DNA of 5,241 nt from Paracoccaceae bacterium (GTDB taxonomy: Bacteria; Pseudomonadota; Alphaproteobacteria; Rhodobacterales; Rhodobacteraceae). Below the pieces are notes generated by a model that worked only from the letters and a program-made list of their open reading frames with translations, did not search any database and had not been told where the DNA came from. The stretch lies in contig DAOUQK010000269.1 of the NCBI GenBank assembly GCA_030625695.1, positions 1-5,241 of the forward strand. Direction: 5' to 3'. Of the stretch, positions 1 to 5,179 are shown in pieces (position 1 is the stretch's first letter; every line of letters starts with the position of its first letter). The position numbers and the translations under genes were made by a program.

Positions 1-579
1 GTGGCGCAATTGCGCCAGACCCATCCGGATATCGAGGTGGTGCTGAAGGTCGGCAACCGTAACACCATCATTTCGGCGTTGGAGGATCGCGCCATTGATC
101 TGGCCATCATGGGTCGTCCGCCCCGGATGCCGGCCGTGACGGCCTATGTGGTGGGCGACCATCCGCATGTTCTGGTGGTCCCACCCGGTCACCGGCTTTT
201 ATCAGTACCCCGCATTGACCCCGAAGATATACTGAACGAGCCGTTCATTCTGCGCGAACAGGGCTCGGGGACGCGGATTTTGTGCATGCGGTATCTTGAC
301 CGTATCGGCGGTGGGCAGCCGTATGAGGCGGTTGAGATGAGTTCAAATGAGACCATCAAACAGGCGGTGATTGCCGGGCTGGGCATTGCCATGTTGTCCT
401 TTCACACGGTGACAGAAGAACTGCGTTCGGGCCGGTTGATCACCCCGGTGGTCAAGGATCTGCCAATCATGCGCAGTTGGTTTGTGTTGCATCGTCAGGA
501 TCAGAACCTGCTGGGCGCTACCGAGCGGGTGTTGGAGTTTATCCGGGCACAGAAAGACGGTTTTTTGCCAAAGTTGTAA
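1..579 (+). CDS. cbbR: CbbR, LysR-type regulator of Calvin-cycle genes (C-terminal part, 5' end outside window)
   Basis: The 192 visible residues are the effector-binding domain of a LysR-type transcription factor. The N-terminal helix-turn-helix lies before the window, since full CbbR proteins are about 300 residues. The GTG at base 1 is therefore most likely an internal Val codon, not the start. Motifs typical of CbbR are IMGRPPR (residues 36-42), REQGSGTRIL (85-94) and SSNETIKQAVIAGLGIAML (114-132). A WFVLHR stretch follows near 160-165. In the family, CbbR binds cbb promoters as a tetramer and senses metabolites such as NADPH or RuBP. It is usually divergent from the genes it controls, so RuBisCO/cbb genes may lie upstream; that part is inference. 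Here gap follows in the same direction after 476 bases that contain IS remnants. I am sure of the LysR family and fairly sure of the CbbR subgroup. Confidence 0.88.
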   Translation: MAQLRQTHPDIEVVLKVGNRNTIISALEDRAIDLAIMGRPPRMPAVTAYVVGDHPHVLVVPPGHRLLSVPRIDPEDILNEPFILREQGSGTRILCMRYLDRIGGGQPYEAVEMSSNETIKQAVIAGLGIAMLSFHTVTEELRSGRLITPVVKDLPIMRSWFVLHRQDQNLLGATERVLEFIRAQKDGFLPKL

Positions 580-586
580 GGTTCCG

Positions 587-606
587 CTGCAAAAAGCAGA
601 GTTTTT
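587..606 (+). terminator. weak candidate terminator after cbbR
   Basis: Eight bases after the cbbR stop, a short stem CTGC/GCAG (587-590 with 596-599) closes an AAAAA loop. Two bases later comes TTTTT (602-606). The position and T-run fit a Rho-independent terminator, but a four-pair stem is marginal. Confidence 0.3.
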
Positions 607-786
607 GCCAGGAAATTGGCGGAAAATTAATCTTGATCGGGTGGTCTCGTAGCAGCTTTTGCACTCACGGGATTGCGTGCCAACGATGTCTACTCAACGC
701 ACTTTGCTATTGGCCGGGAAATACATCAAATCCAGGCACTTTCATCTGGCAGAGCAGGAATAGCCGCGTTCAATAAGTCGCCGCGC
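607..786. other. intergenic stretch with no recognisable gene
   Basis: I read all six frames here and saw no protein family. There is an open plus-strand frame to base 776 and a minus-strand frame crossing 726-989. Neither has a convincing ribosome binding site, and the minus frame runs through the hairpin and the IS end described next, so I do not call a gene. The stretch may be decayed IS or intergenic DNA. Confidence 0.5.
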
Positions 787-844
787 AAACAAAACCAATA
801 GACGAGTTCGCTATATGAGGGCATCTCGCCTATTGGCTTTGCTC
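787..844 (-). repeat. long inverted repeat, 20-pair hairpin in minus-strand RNA
   Basis: The arms at 787-806 and 825-844 enclose an 18-base loop. On the plus strand, four positions are A/C mismatches (787/844, 789/842, 794/837, 802/829). On the minus strand all four become G-U pairs, so RNA copied from that strand would pair at all 20 positions (16 Watson-Crick, 4 G-U). The core is CCAATAG pairing with CTATTGG. In the minus direction the 3' arm ends TTTTGTTT, so the structure could act as a terminator or as the stem of a small RNA. It could also be an old perfect inverted repeat of a mobile element in which one arm lost four C to T. It lies six bases from the putative IS21-type end. The structure is certain; its role is unknown. 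Confidence 0.7.
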
Positions 845-850
845 CCCAAA

Positions 851-903
851 GGTGGGTCAATTTTAAATGCCAAAACCGGGTCAGTCTTAAACGCTCATTG
901 ACA
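851..903. mobile_element. terminal end of an IS21-family element (remnant)
   Basis: Two related 20-base units lie in tandem at 851-870 and 875-894, each with a GGGTCA core followed by a TTAAA stretch and GC. They match at 14 of 20 positions. The outer edge is TCATTGACA, so on the other strand the element begins TGTCAATGA. IS21-family ends characteristically begin with TG, carry several such repeats bound by the transposase, and show TGACCC/TTTAAA motifs of this kind. The outer edge would be base 903, facing gap, with the element body extending to lower coordinates. No istA or istB reading frame is recognisable there, so only the end seems to survive. The family is called from memory of such ends. 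Confidence 0.5.
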
Positions 904-938
904 GGCATCTCGACCCAAACTCGCAAATCTGTAACCAT

Positions 939-954
939 GGCTTTTCGAAAGGCC
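939..954. promoter_or_regulatory. palindrome upstream of the gap promoter, candidate operator
   Basis: The 16-base palindrome GGCTTTTCGAAAGGCC is centred on TTTCGAAA and is perfect except for one T/G pair (942/951). It ends seven bases before the proposed -35 box of gap. Its size and symmetry suit a dimeric repressor or activator. Which protein would bind it is unknown, and chance is possible. Confidence 0.3.
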
Positions 955-961
955 TTGTTCT

Positions 962-989
962 TTGGCACATGATTTGATAGCGCTAACAT
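962..989 (+). promoter_or_regulatory. candidate sigma-70 type promoter of gap
   Basis: TTGGCA (962-967, five of six to TTGACA) is followed by a 16-base spacer and TAACAT (984-989, four of six to TATAAT). This would start transcription near 996, about 60 bases before the gap ATG. A TGATTT/AAATCA pair (970-975, 990-995) and AGCGCT (979-984) overlap the -10 region and could form part of an operator, possibly of the LysR type given cbbR nearby. That last step is inference. Confidence 0.4.
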
Positions 990-1055
990 AAATCAGCGGA
1001 GCGTGATTGCGCCTGTCGCTATGGGTCGTTCGTCTAAGGAAAAGGATTAAACAAT

Positions 1056-2054
1056 ATGTCACATAAAATAGCCCTCAACGGGTTTGGCCGCATCGGTCGC
1101 GGGATCCTGCGGTCTTTGGTCGAAAGCGGCAACCGTGATCTGGAAGTGGTCGCGATCAACGATCTTGGTACGCCCGAACAACTGGCGCATATGCTGCAGT
1201 ATGACAGTGTGCACGGCGTGTTCAAAGCCGATATCAGCGCCGCGGACGACACAATAGAAGTGAACGGGCAGACCATCAGGGTCTCGGCGATCCGCGATCC
1301 CGACGCCCTTGACTGGCAAGGCGTGGATGTGGCGTTTGAATGCACGGGGCGGTTCAATTCACACGACCAGGCCGCGCGCCATCTAAAGAACGGATCACGC
1401 AAGGTTCTGGTGTCTGCCCCGACCAAAGGGGTGAAACATACGGTGGTTTATGGCGTTAATCATACTGATCTGACCGCTGAAGACATGGTTGTATCGAACG
1501 CCTCCTGCACCACCAATTGTCTTGCTCCGGTGGCGATGGTGCTGGACCAGGAATTTGGCATCAAGACCGGGTATATGACCACTGTACACGCCTATACCGG
1601 CAGCCAACCGACGCTGGACTCCCAAAATGATGACCCTTACCGGGGACGCGCTGCGGCCTTGTCGATGATCCCTACGACCACCGGTGCAACCCGCGCTTTG
1701 TCGCTGGTTTTGCCGCAACTTGAGGGCAAAATAGAAGGGTCGGCCATTCGCGTGCCAACCCCCAATGTCTCGGTGGTCGATCTTAGCTTTATGCCGGAAC
1801 GCCCCGCCACGGTCGAGGCCGTCAACGCGGCGATGAAGGCGGCGGCAGAGGGGCCACTGAAGGGTGTGCTGTCGTACAGCGAACGACCTTTGGTGTCGAT
1901 TGATTTCAACCACGACCCGCATTCGTCGTGTTTTGCCCCGGCCCAGACCGCAGTGACAAATCAGGGCATGGTCCGGGTGTTAAGTTGGTATGACAATGAA
2001 TGGGGCTTTGCCAACAGAATGATAGACACCGGGACTTATTTGGCCAATCTATGA
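1056..2054 (+). CDS. gap: type I glyceraldehyde-3-phosphate dehydrogenase
   Basis: This 332-residue protein is full length for the family. It reversibly oxidises and phosphorylates glyceraldehyde 3-phosphate to 1,3-bisphosphoglycerate in the cytoplasm, in glycolysis, gluconeogenesis or the Calvin cycle. The Rossmann motif NGFGRIGR is at residues 8-15 and NAD-binding Asp36 lies in the IND motif. The catalytic SNASCTTNC has Cys151, the base is His178, and the C-terminal WYDNEWG is at 311-317. The start is supported by AAAGGA at 1041-1046, nine bases before the ATG. One oddity is cofactor choice. Where strictly NAD-dependent enzymes carry Leu-Pro (187-188 in Bacillus numbering), this protein has Ser189-Gln190. 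Loss of that Pro is also a feature of the NADP-using chloroplast enzymes, while the Asp and following Leu of the NAD type are kept. Relaxed use of NAD and NADP is possible but not shown. Nearby cbbR suggests a link to carbon fixation. A sugar kinase remnant follows after 44 bases. Confidence 0.97.
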   Translation: MSHKIALNGFGRIGRGILRSLVESGNRDLEVVAINDLGTPEQLAHMLQYDSVHGVFKADISAADDTIEVNGQTIRVSAIRDPDALDWQGVDVAFECTGRFNSHDQAARHLKNGSRKVLVSAPTKGVKHTVVYGVNHTDLTAEDMVVSNASCTTNCLAPVAMVLDQEFGIKTGYMTTVHAYTGSQPTLDSQNDDPYRGRAAALSMIPTTTGATRALSLVLPQLEGKIEGSAIRVPTPNVSVVDLSFMPERPATVEAVNAAMKAAAEGPLKGVLSYSERPLVSIDFNHDPHSSCFAPAQTAVTNQGMVRVLSWYDNEWGFANRMIDTGTYLANL

Positions 2055-2068
2055 AGCAGGGCCATCTT

Positions 2069-2093
2069 GGTGCCCCGGTCTGATAAGGGCACC
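2069..2093 (+). promoter_or_regulatory. intercistronic hairpin covering the kinase ribosome binding site
   Basis: A perfect seven-pair inverted repeat, GGTGCCC (2069-2075) and GGGCACC (2087-2093), has an 11-base loop. Its 3' arm overlaps the only good Shine-Dalgarno sequence of the next gene, AAGGG at 2085-2089, nine bases before its ATG. In mRNA it could limit translation of the kinase relative to gap. No T-run follows, so a terminator is less likely. Confidence 0.45.
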
Positions 2094-2098
2094 CAATA

Positions 2099-2538
2099 AT
2101 GACCCTGTGTTGCGGCGAAGCCCTGATCGACATGATCCCTGTGTCCGCCGTCAACGGAACGCAGGGATTTACCCCCTGCAATGGCGGGGCCGCATTGAAC
2201 ACTGCCATCACCCTCGCCCGGATGGGCGCATCAGCAGGCCTATTGGCAGGTCTTTCACGTGACCCGTTTGGTCGCCAGATCGTTGCGGCGCTGGACGCGG
2301 CCGGGGTTGATCGCACGCGGGTCGTCACAACGGGCCGCCCGATAACACTGGCGTTTGTGCATCTGGATGGGGGCGAGGCCAGCTATACATTTTACGATTA
2401 AAACTCGGCCATGCGGATGATGACGCCGGACGATCTGCCGCCGCTCCCGGATCGTGTCAGATGTCTGTTGCTGGGCGGTATCAGCCTGTGCCACGCGCCC
2501 GGCGCGGATATGTTTGAGGCGTTGGGCAAACGGGCTGG
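2099..2538 (+). pseudogene. PfkB-family sugar kinase (fructokinase-like), stopped and truncated
   Basis: The reading frame opens with CCGEALIDMIP, typical of bacterial fructokinases of the PfkB (ribokinase) family. It continues with the N-terminal signature GGAALNTAITLARMG (residues 29-43) and GLSRDPFGRQ (51-60). Such kinases phosphorylate fructose or a related sugar with ATP in the cytoplasm. After YTFYD (codons 96-100) a TAA (2399-2401) interrupts the frame. The same frame then continues with NSAMRM and 46 sensible codons (GGISLCHAPGADMFEAL). The family normally has Glu here (YDENSA), so one G to T change in GAA explains the stop. Kinase similarity ends near 2536-2540, where IS630 transposase sequence on the other strand begins. 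The C-terminal half, including the catalytic Asp in the GAGD motif, is missing; intact proteins are about 300 residues. It probably formed an operon with gap. Confidence 0.88.
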
Positions 2539-2540
2539 CA

Positions 2541-2958
2541 TCTGCCACATGCGGTAGCGTTTTTGGCTTGCGGTACTCAAAGCCCAGACGACGCAGTAGC
2601 TTCAGGCTGCCCGAGTGGGAATGTCGCAGGCCGAATTCCGCCACGATGTGCGCTCTGACCTCGCTCGCCGAGCGGCAAAACGACCTTCAAGCCAGGCGCA
2701 CAAATTGGCCTCCTGATCCACTGTCAGGCGCGAATGGCCACCCTGCCAGCCATCAAGGGCAAGAGCGTCCCAGCCATCCTGCTGATATGCCTTATACCAG
2801 CCCCGGATCGTATCATCGTCGAGATAGAGAAATTCGGCAATTTGAATGCAGGCCTTGCCTTTGTCCAAAAGCAAAATTGTATTCGTTCGACGTGCAATTC
2901 CATGATCTTCGCGCTGACGGCGAACGCAGCGCTCAAGCTCAAGTCGTTCTTCGAGTCT
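2541..2958 (-). pseudogene. IS630-family transposase, N-terminal half only, frameshifted
   Basis: Reading leftwards from 2958, the frame gives RLEERLELERCVRR, then LLLDKGKACIQIAEFLYL and DDDTIRGWYKAYQQDGWDAL. This is the helix-turn-helix DNA-binding domain of IS630-family transposases of the type common in Rhodobacterales. Near 2669-2670 the frame shifts: after GRFAAR the match resumes in another frame as ASEVRAHIVAEFGLRHSHSG, through GFEYRKPKTLPHVADA. One missing base accounts for it; some IS630 elements use programmed frameshifting, so the shift alone need not be decay. A TGA sits directly before 2958 and no ATG or GTG start is present in frame, so the 5' end is also lost. The DDE catalytic domain, normally the next 150 or more residues, is replaced by kinase sequence at about 2540. 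The element cannot code for an active transposase. Confidence 0.85.
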
Positions 2959-3198
2959 TCAAGGACACGGTGTATATCAGGGAATTTGAAGCCGAGCTGG
3001 TTAGCTCAGGACTGGAAGCACTGCCACGTATTCCTTGCAATCGATTAAAAAAGAGAAACTTGAGTTTCACCTCGGTCGTACTATCATCCCGCCCATCAAC
3101 GAGTGGTCGCTTGAATGCATCGTGCCAGACGCATTCAAATAGTGTCGTGTCCTCGCACCTGCAAAATCAATCCGTTGGATCCGATTGCAAGCTGCTTG
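2959..3198. other. AT-richer junction DNA without recognisable gene
   Basis: This stretch lies between the truncated transposase and the end of the carboxyltransferase gene. It is visibly AT-richer than the genes around it. Open frames cross it on both strands, but none has a start with a ribosome binding site or a recognisable motif. It contains an eight-base perfect inverted repeat, TTGAATGC (3111-3118) and GCATTCAA (3131-3138), with a 12-base loop. It may include the outer part of the IS630 element, but I could not identify a terminal repeat. Confidence 0.5.
3163..3187 (-). terminator. weak candidate terminator after the carboxyltransferase gene
   Basis: On the minus strand, 11 bases past the stop codon, CAATC (3187-3183) and GATTG (3172-3168) can pair around a 10-base loop. 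ATTTT (3167-3163) follows. The placement fits a terminator, but the stem is short. Confidence 0.28.
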
Positions 3199-4977
3199 TT
3201 ACCACGCGTCAGCGTATCGCGGCCCTGGCATTCCCGGGCCTGCCGCTGAAAGTGCGCGGTCAATCTCGTCGCGTGTCGCCGCCGGATCAATAACCGCATC
3301 AAATTCAAGAAGGCTGGCGGCATTCAGCGCCTTGCCCCGCTCATATAGTTCGTCAACGAGGCGCTGGTACTCGCGCTCGCGCTCAGCCAGGTCATCTATG
3401 GCCGCGAGGTGCGCGCGATGACCGAGTTTTACAGCACCTTCGAGTCCCATGGGACCAACTTCGCCGGTTGGCCACGCACAACAGTATTGCGGTCGGTCAA
3501 ATCCACCACCCGCCATTGCCATTGCACCCAAGCCATATGCCTTGCGCAAGATAACAGTCACAAGCGGTTGCCCGAAATGTGCGCCTGCCAGGAACAAACG
3601 GGAGATGTGGGCGACTTGCCCGGTTTCTTCCACTGCCGGTCCGACCATGAAGCCCGGCGTGTCGCAAAGTGTAACAACCGGAATGCCCCAAGCATCGCAA
3701 AGCTGCAAAAACCGCGCCCCCTTGTCCCCGGCCTCGGCGTCGATGGCGCCGCCCAGATGCAGCGGGTTGTTGGCAAGCAGGCCAACGGCCCGGCCTCGGA
3801 TCCGGGCGAAACCGGTGATCATGCCAATGCCGAAACTGCGGCGAAGTTCGAGGAAGGTGTCGGGATCAACCAGAGCCTGTACAGCCGCGCGCATGTCATA
3901 CGCCCGTGTCCGGTCAACGGGAACAATCGACCGCAGTGCCTCAGCTGCGTTTTCGGTGCTTTCCGTCGCCTTGATGGTTGATGGCAGGCTTAGCAGCGAT
4001 TTCGCCGCGGCCACGGCAGTTGCTTCGTCTTTGGTCAGCAGATCAATGACACCGTTTTTAACCTGCACCTCGGACGGGCCAATCTCGGTCGCTTTCACCA
4101 CACCCAGACCACCACCTTCGATCATTGCCGGCCCACCCATGCCGATCCAGCTCTTCTCGGCGGCAATCCGAACATCGCACACCCCGAAAAGAGCTGCATT
4201 CCCGGCGAAACAATATCCCGAGACAATCCCGATCTTCGGCCCCTTGTGGGCGGCAAAGTGGCGGAACGAGGTGACATTCAGCCAGGCGGCCATCACCAGT
4301 GCCACATCGTAATCATTCGGCCGCCCGCCACCTCCTTCGGCGAACAGCACGATGGGCAGGTTGTCGCGTCCTGCCACGTCGATCAGCCGATCCATCTTGC
4401 GGTGATGGTTAAAGCCTTGCGTCCCGGCCAGCACCATATAGTCGACCGCCATAGCCGCGACGGCCCGACCACCGACCGTACCGATACCGCAAATAATACC
4501 GTCACCCTGGGTACGCGCCTGCAATTCGGATAACGGTCTTCGCGCGCGCTGCGCCGACACTGCGAGCGCGCCGTATTCAGTGAAGGAACCCGTGTCGAAC
4601 AGATCTTCTATATTCTCGCGCGCGGTGCGAAAGCCCTTCTCGTGACGCTTCGCCACTGCGTCAGGCCGTGCGCTGCCGGAAAGCAGAGCCATTCGGGATT
4701 TAAACTCAGCAAAATCGGCACGCGCTTCTTCGATCTCATTGACTATTGTGGTGCTGACATCGCAGGGCTGAAGCGTCAGCAGAGATTCGCCTCCATGCAA
4801 TTCATCACCTTCCGAGACATGTACCGCCTTGACTACCGCGCTTTCCTCGGCCCGAATTTCATGGCGCATCTTCATCAATTCCGTTGCAATCAAAACAGTG
4901 CCTGCGGCAACTTTCTCTCCGGCTGCAACATGAATCTCGGCCACGATGGCAGCACCTTCAGCCCTGATGATTGTCAT
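3199..4977 (-). CDS. biotin carrier-carboxyltransferase fusion subunit of an acyl-CoA carboxylase
   Basis: The protein has 592 residues. Residues 1-70 are a biotinyl (BCCP-like) domain with ATELMKM at 31-37. Lys36 is the expected biotin attachment site, in a variant of the usual AMKM motif. A linker (about 75-110) leads to two crotonase-fold carboxyltransferase halves, about 115-355 and 360-575. Visible motifs are FAEGGGGRP (212-220), GMGGPAMIEGGGLGV (279-293), DTPGFMVGP (439-447), KAYGLGAMAMAGGG (479-492) and AWPTGEVGPMG (501-511). The family moves carboxyl groups from carboxybiotin to an acyl-CoA in the cytoplasm; the substrate here cannot be read from the sequence. The start at 4977 is preferred over an in-frame ATG 60 bases upstream. 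It has AAGGGGGG four bases before it and opens directly into the biotinyl domain, whereas the extra 20 residues look non-coding. A biotin carboxylase partner is needed but none is in the window. IS remnants lie beyond both ends. Confidence 0.92.
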   Translation of the reverse strand: MTIIRAEGAAIVAEIHVAAGEKVAAGTVLIATELMKMRHEIRAEESAVVKAVHVSEGDELHGGESLLTLQPCDVSTTIVNEIEEARADFAEFKSRMALLSGSARPDAVAKRHEKGFRTARENIEDLFDTGSFTEYGALAVSAQRARRPLSELQARTQGDGIICGIGTVGGRAVAAMAVDYMVLAGTQGFNHHRKMDRLIDVAGRDNLPIVLFAEGGGGRPNDYDVALVMAAWLNVTSFRHFAAHKGPKIGIVSGYCFAGNAALFGVCDVRIAAEKSWIGMGGPAMIEGGGLGVVKATEIGPSEVQVKNGVIDLLTKDEATAVAAAKSLLSLPSTIKATESTENAAEALRSIVPVDRTRAYDMRAAVQALVDPDTFLELRRSFGIGMITGFARIRGRAVGLLANNPLHLGGAIDAEAGDKGARFLQLCDAWGIPVVTLCDTPGFMVGPAVEETGQVAHISRLFLAGAHFGQPLVTVILRKAYGLGAMAMAGGGFDRPQYCCAWPTGEVGPMGLEGAVKLGHRAHLAAIDDLAEREREYQRLVDELYERGKALNAASLLEFDAVIDPAATRDEIDRALSAAGPGMPGPRYADAW

Positions 4978-4981
4978 GAAA

Positions 4982-4989
4982 CCCCCCTT
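4982..4989 (-). promoter_or_regulatory. ribosome binding site that sets the carboxyltransferase start
   Basis: The minus strand reads AAGGGGGG, then TTTC, then ATG. This purine-rich run is the only good Shine-Dalgarno sequence near the 5' end of the frame. It decides for the start at 4977 rather than 5037. Confidence 0.7.
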
Positions 4990-5068
4990 GTTTACGGTTC
5001 TGACATCCAGACAATAGCACCTAAATGACCGGGACAATGGTGCGCGCGATAGCTATGCAAATCAACCA

Positions 5069-5088
5069 GGGTTTTCTGGGCCAAACCC
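5069..5088. repeat. short inverted repeat upstream of the carboxyltransferase gene
   Basis: GGGTTT (5069-5074) and AAACCC (5083-5088) are perfect six-base arms around an eight-base loop. They lie about 90 bases upstream of the carboxyltransferase start, between it and an IS end. This could be an operator or chance. I saw no convincing -35/-10 pair in 4978-5106. Confidence 0.25.
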
Positions 5089-5106
5089 ACGGGCGATATA
5101 ATCAAA

Positions 5107-5179
5107 GGGGCTGTCCATGATAACCACTAATGGGGTTATCATGGGACGTATGAGAAAGAGTCGTTTAAGCAAGCATAAA
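5107..5179 (+). mobile_element. left end and first codons of an IS1595-like element (truncated)
   Basis: From GGGGCTGTCC (5107-5116) the sequence looks like the terminal repeat of an IS1595/IS1016-type element, which begin with a G-run. The ATG at 5150 opens MRKSRLSKHK, closely matching the start of IS1595-family transposases (MRKSRLS followed by a KQ-type stretch). After codon 10 the match stops abruptly at 5179, where IS3-type sequence on the other strand begins. An in-frame ATG at 5141 would add three residues. Only about 73 bases of the element remain, so it is dead. The call rests on a short match and on remembered family starts. Confidence 0.5.
5115..5144. repeat. perfect 11-base inverted repeat just inside the IS1595-like end
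   Basis: CCATGATAACC (5115-5125) and GGTTATCATGG (5134-5144) enclose an eight-base loop. The right arm ends six bases before the MRKSRLS start codon and covers the alternative ATG at 5141. It could be a transposase or operator site, or an mRNA hairpin limiting transposase synthesis, as some IS elements have. The repeat is certain; its role is inference. Confidence 0.65.

Noticed and set aside
790..841. The hairpin as an integron attC site.
   Set aside because: The expected core sites (RYYYAAC and GTTRRRY) at the arm ends are absent, and no integron integrase or cassette gene is present.
937..972. An 11-codon plus-strand open frame that could be a leader peptide for gap.
   Set aside because: It has no ribosome binding site, and the proposed promoter lies inside it, so it would not be on the gap transcript.
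726..989. A minus-strand open frame of 87 codons upstream of gap.
   Set aside because: It is made up of the hairpin, the IS21-like end and the gap promoter region, has no recognisable domain, and lacks a Shine-Dalgarno sequence.
3111..3138. The TTGAATGC/GCATTCAA repeat as a terminator of the carboxyltransferase gene.
   Set aside because: It lies 60 or more bases past the stop with no T-run on the minus strand.
2454..3293. A long plus-strand open frame of 279 codons opposite the IS630 remnant and the end of the carboxyltransferase gene.
   Set aside because: It runs antisense to recognisable IS630 and carboxyltransferase protein sequence, crosses the kinase-IS junction, and shows no family motif or ribosome binding site. 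It is a shadow frame.
3449..4312. A plus-strand open frame of 287 codons opposite the carboxyltransferase gene.
   Set aside because: The minus strand carries clear, continuous carboxyltransferase motifs throughout. The plus frame is low-complexity in character and unrecognisable.
4978..5037. An N-terminal extension of the carboxyltransferase to an ATG at 5037.
   Set aside because: The extra 20 residues do not resemble the biotinyl domain, and the strong AAGGGGGG site points to the ATG at 4977.
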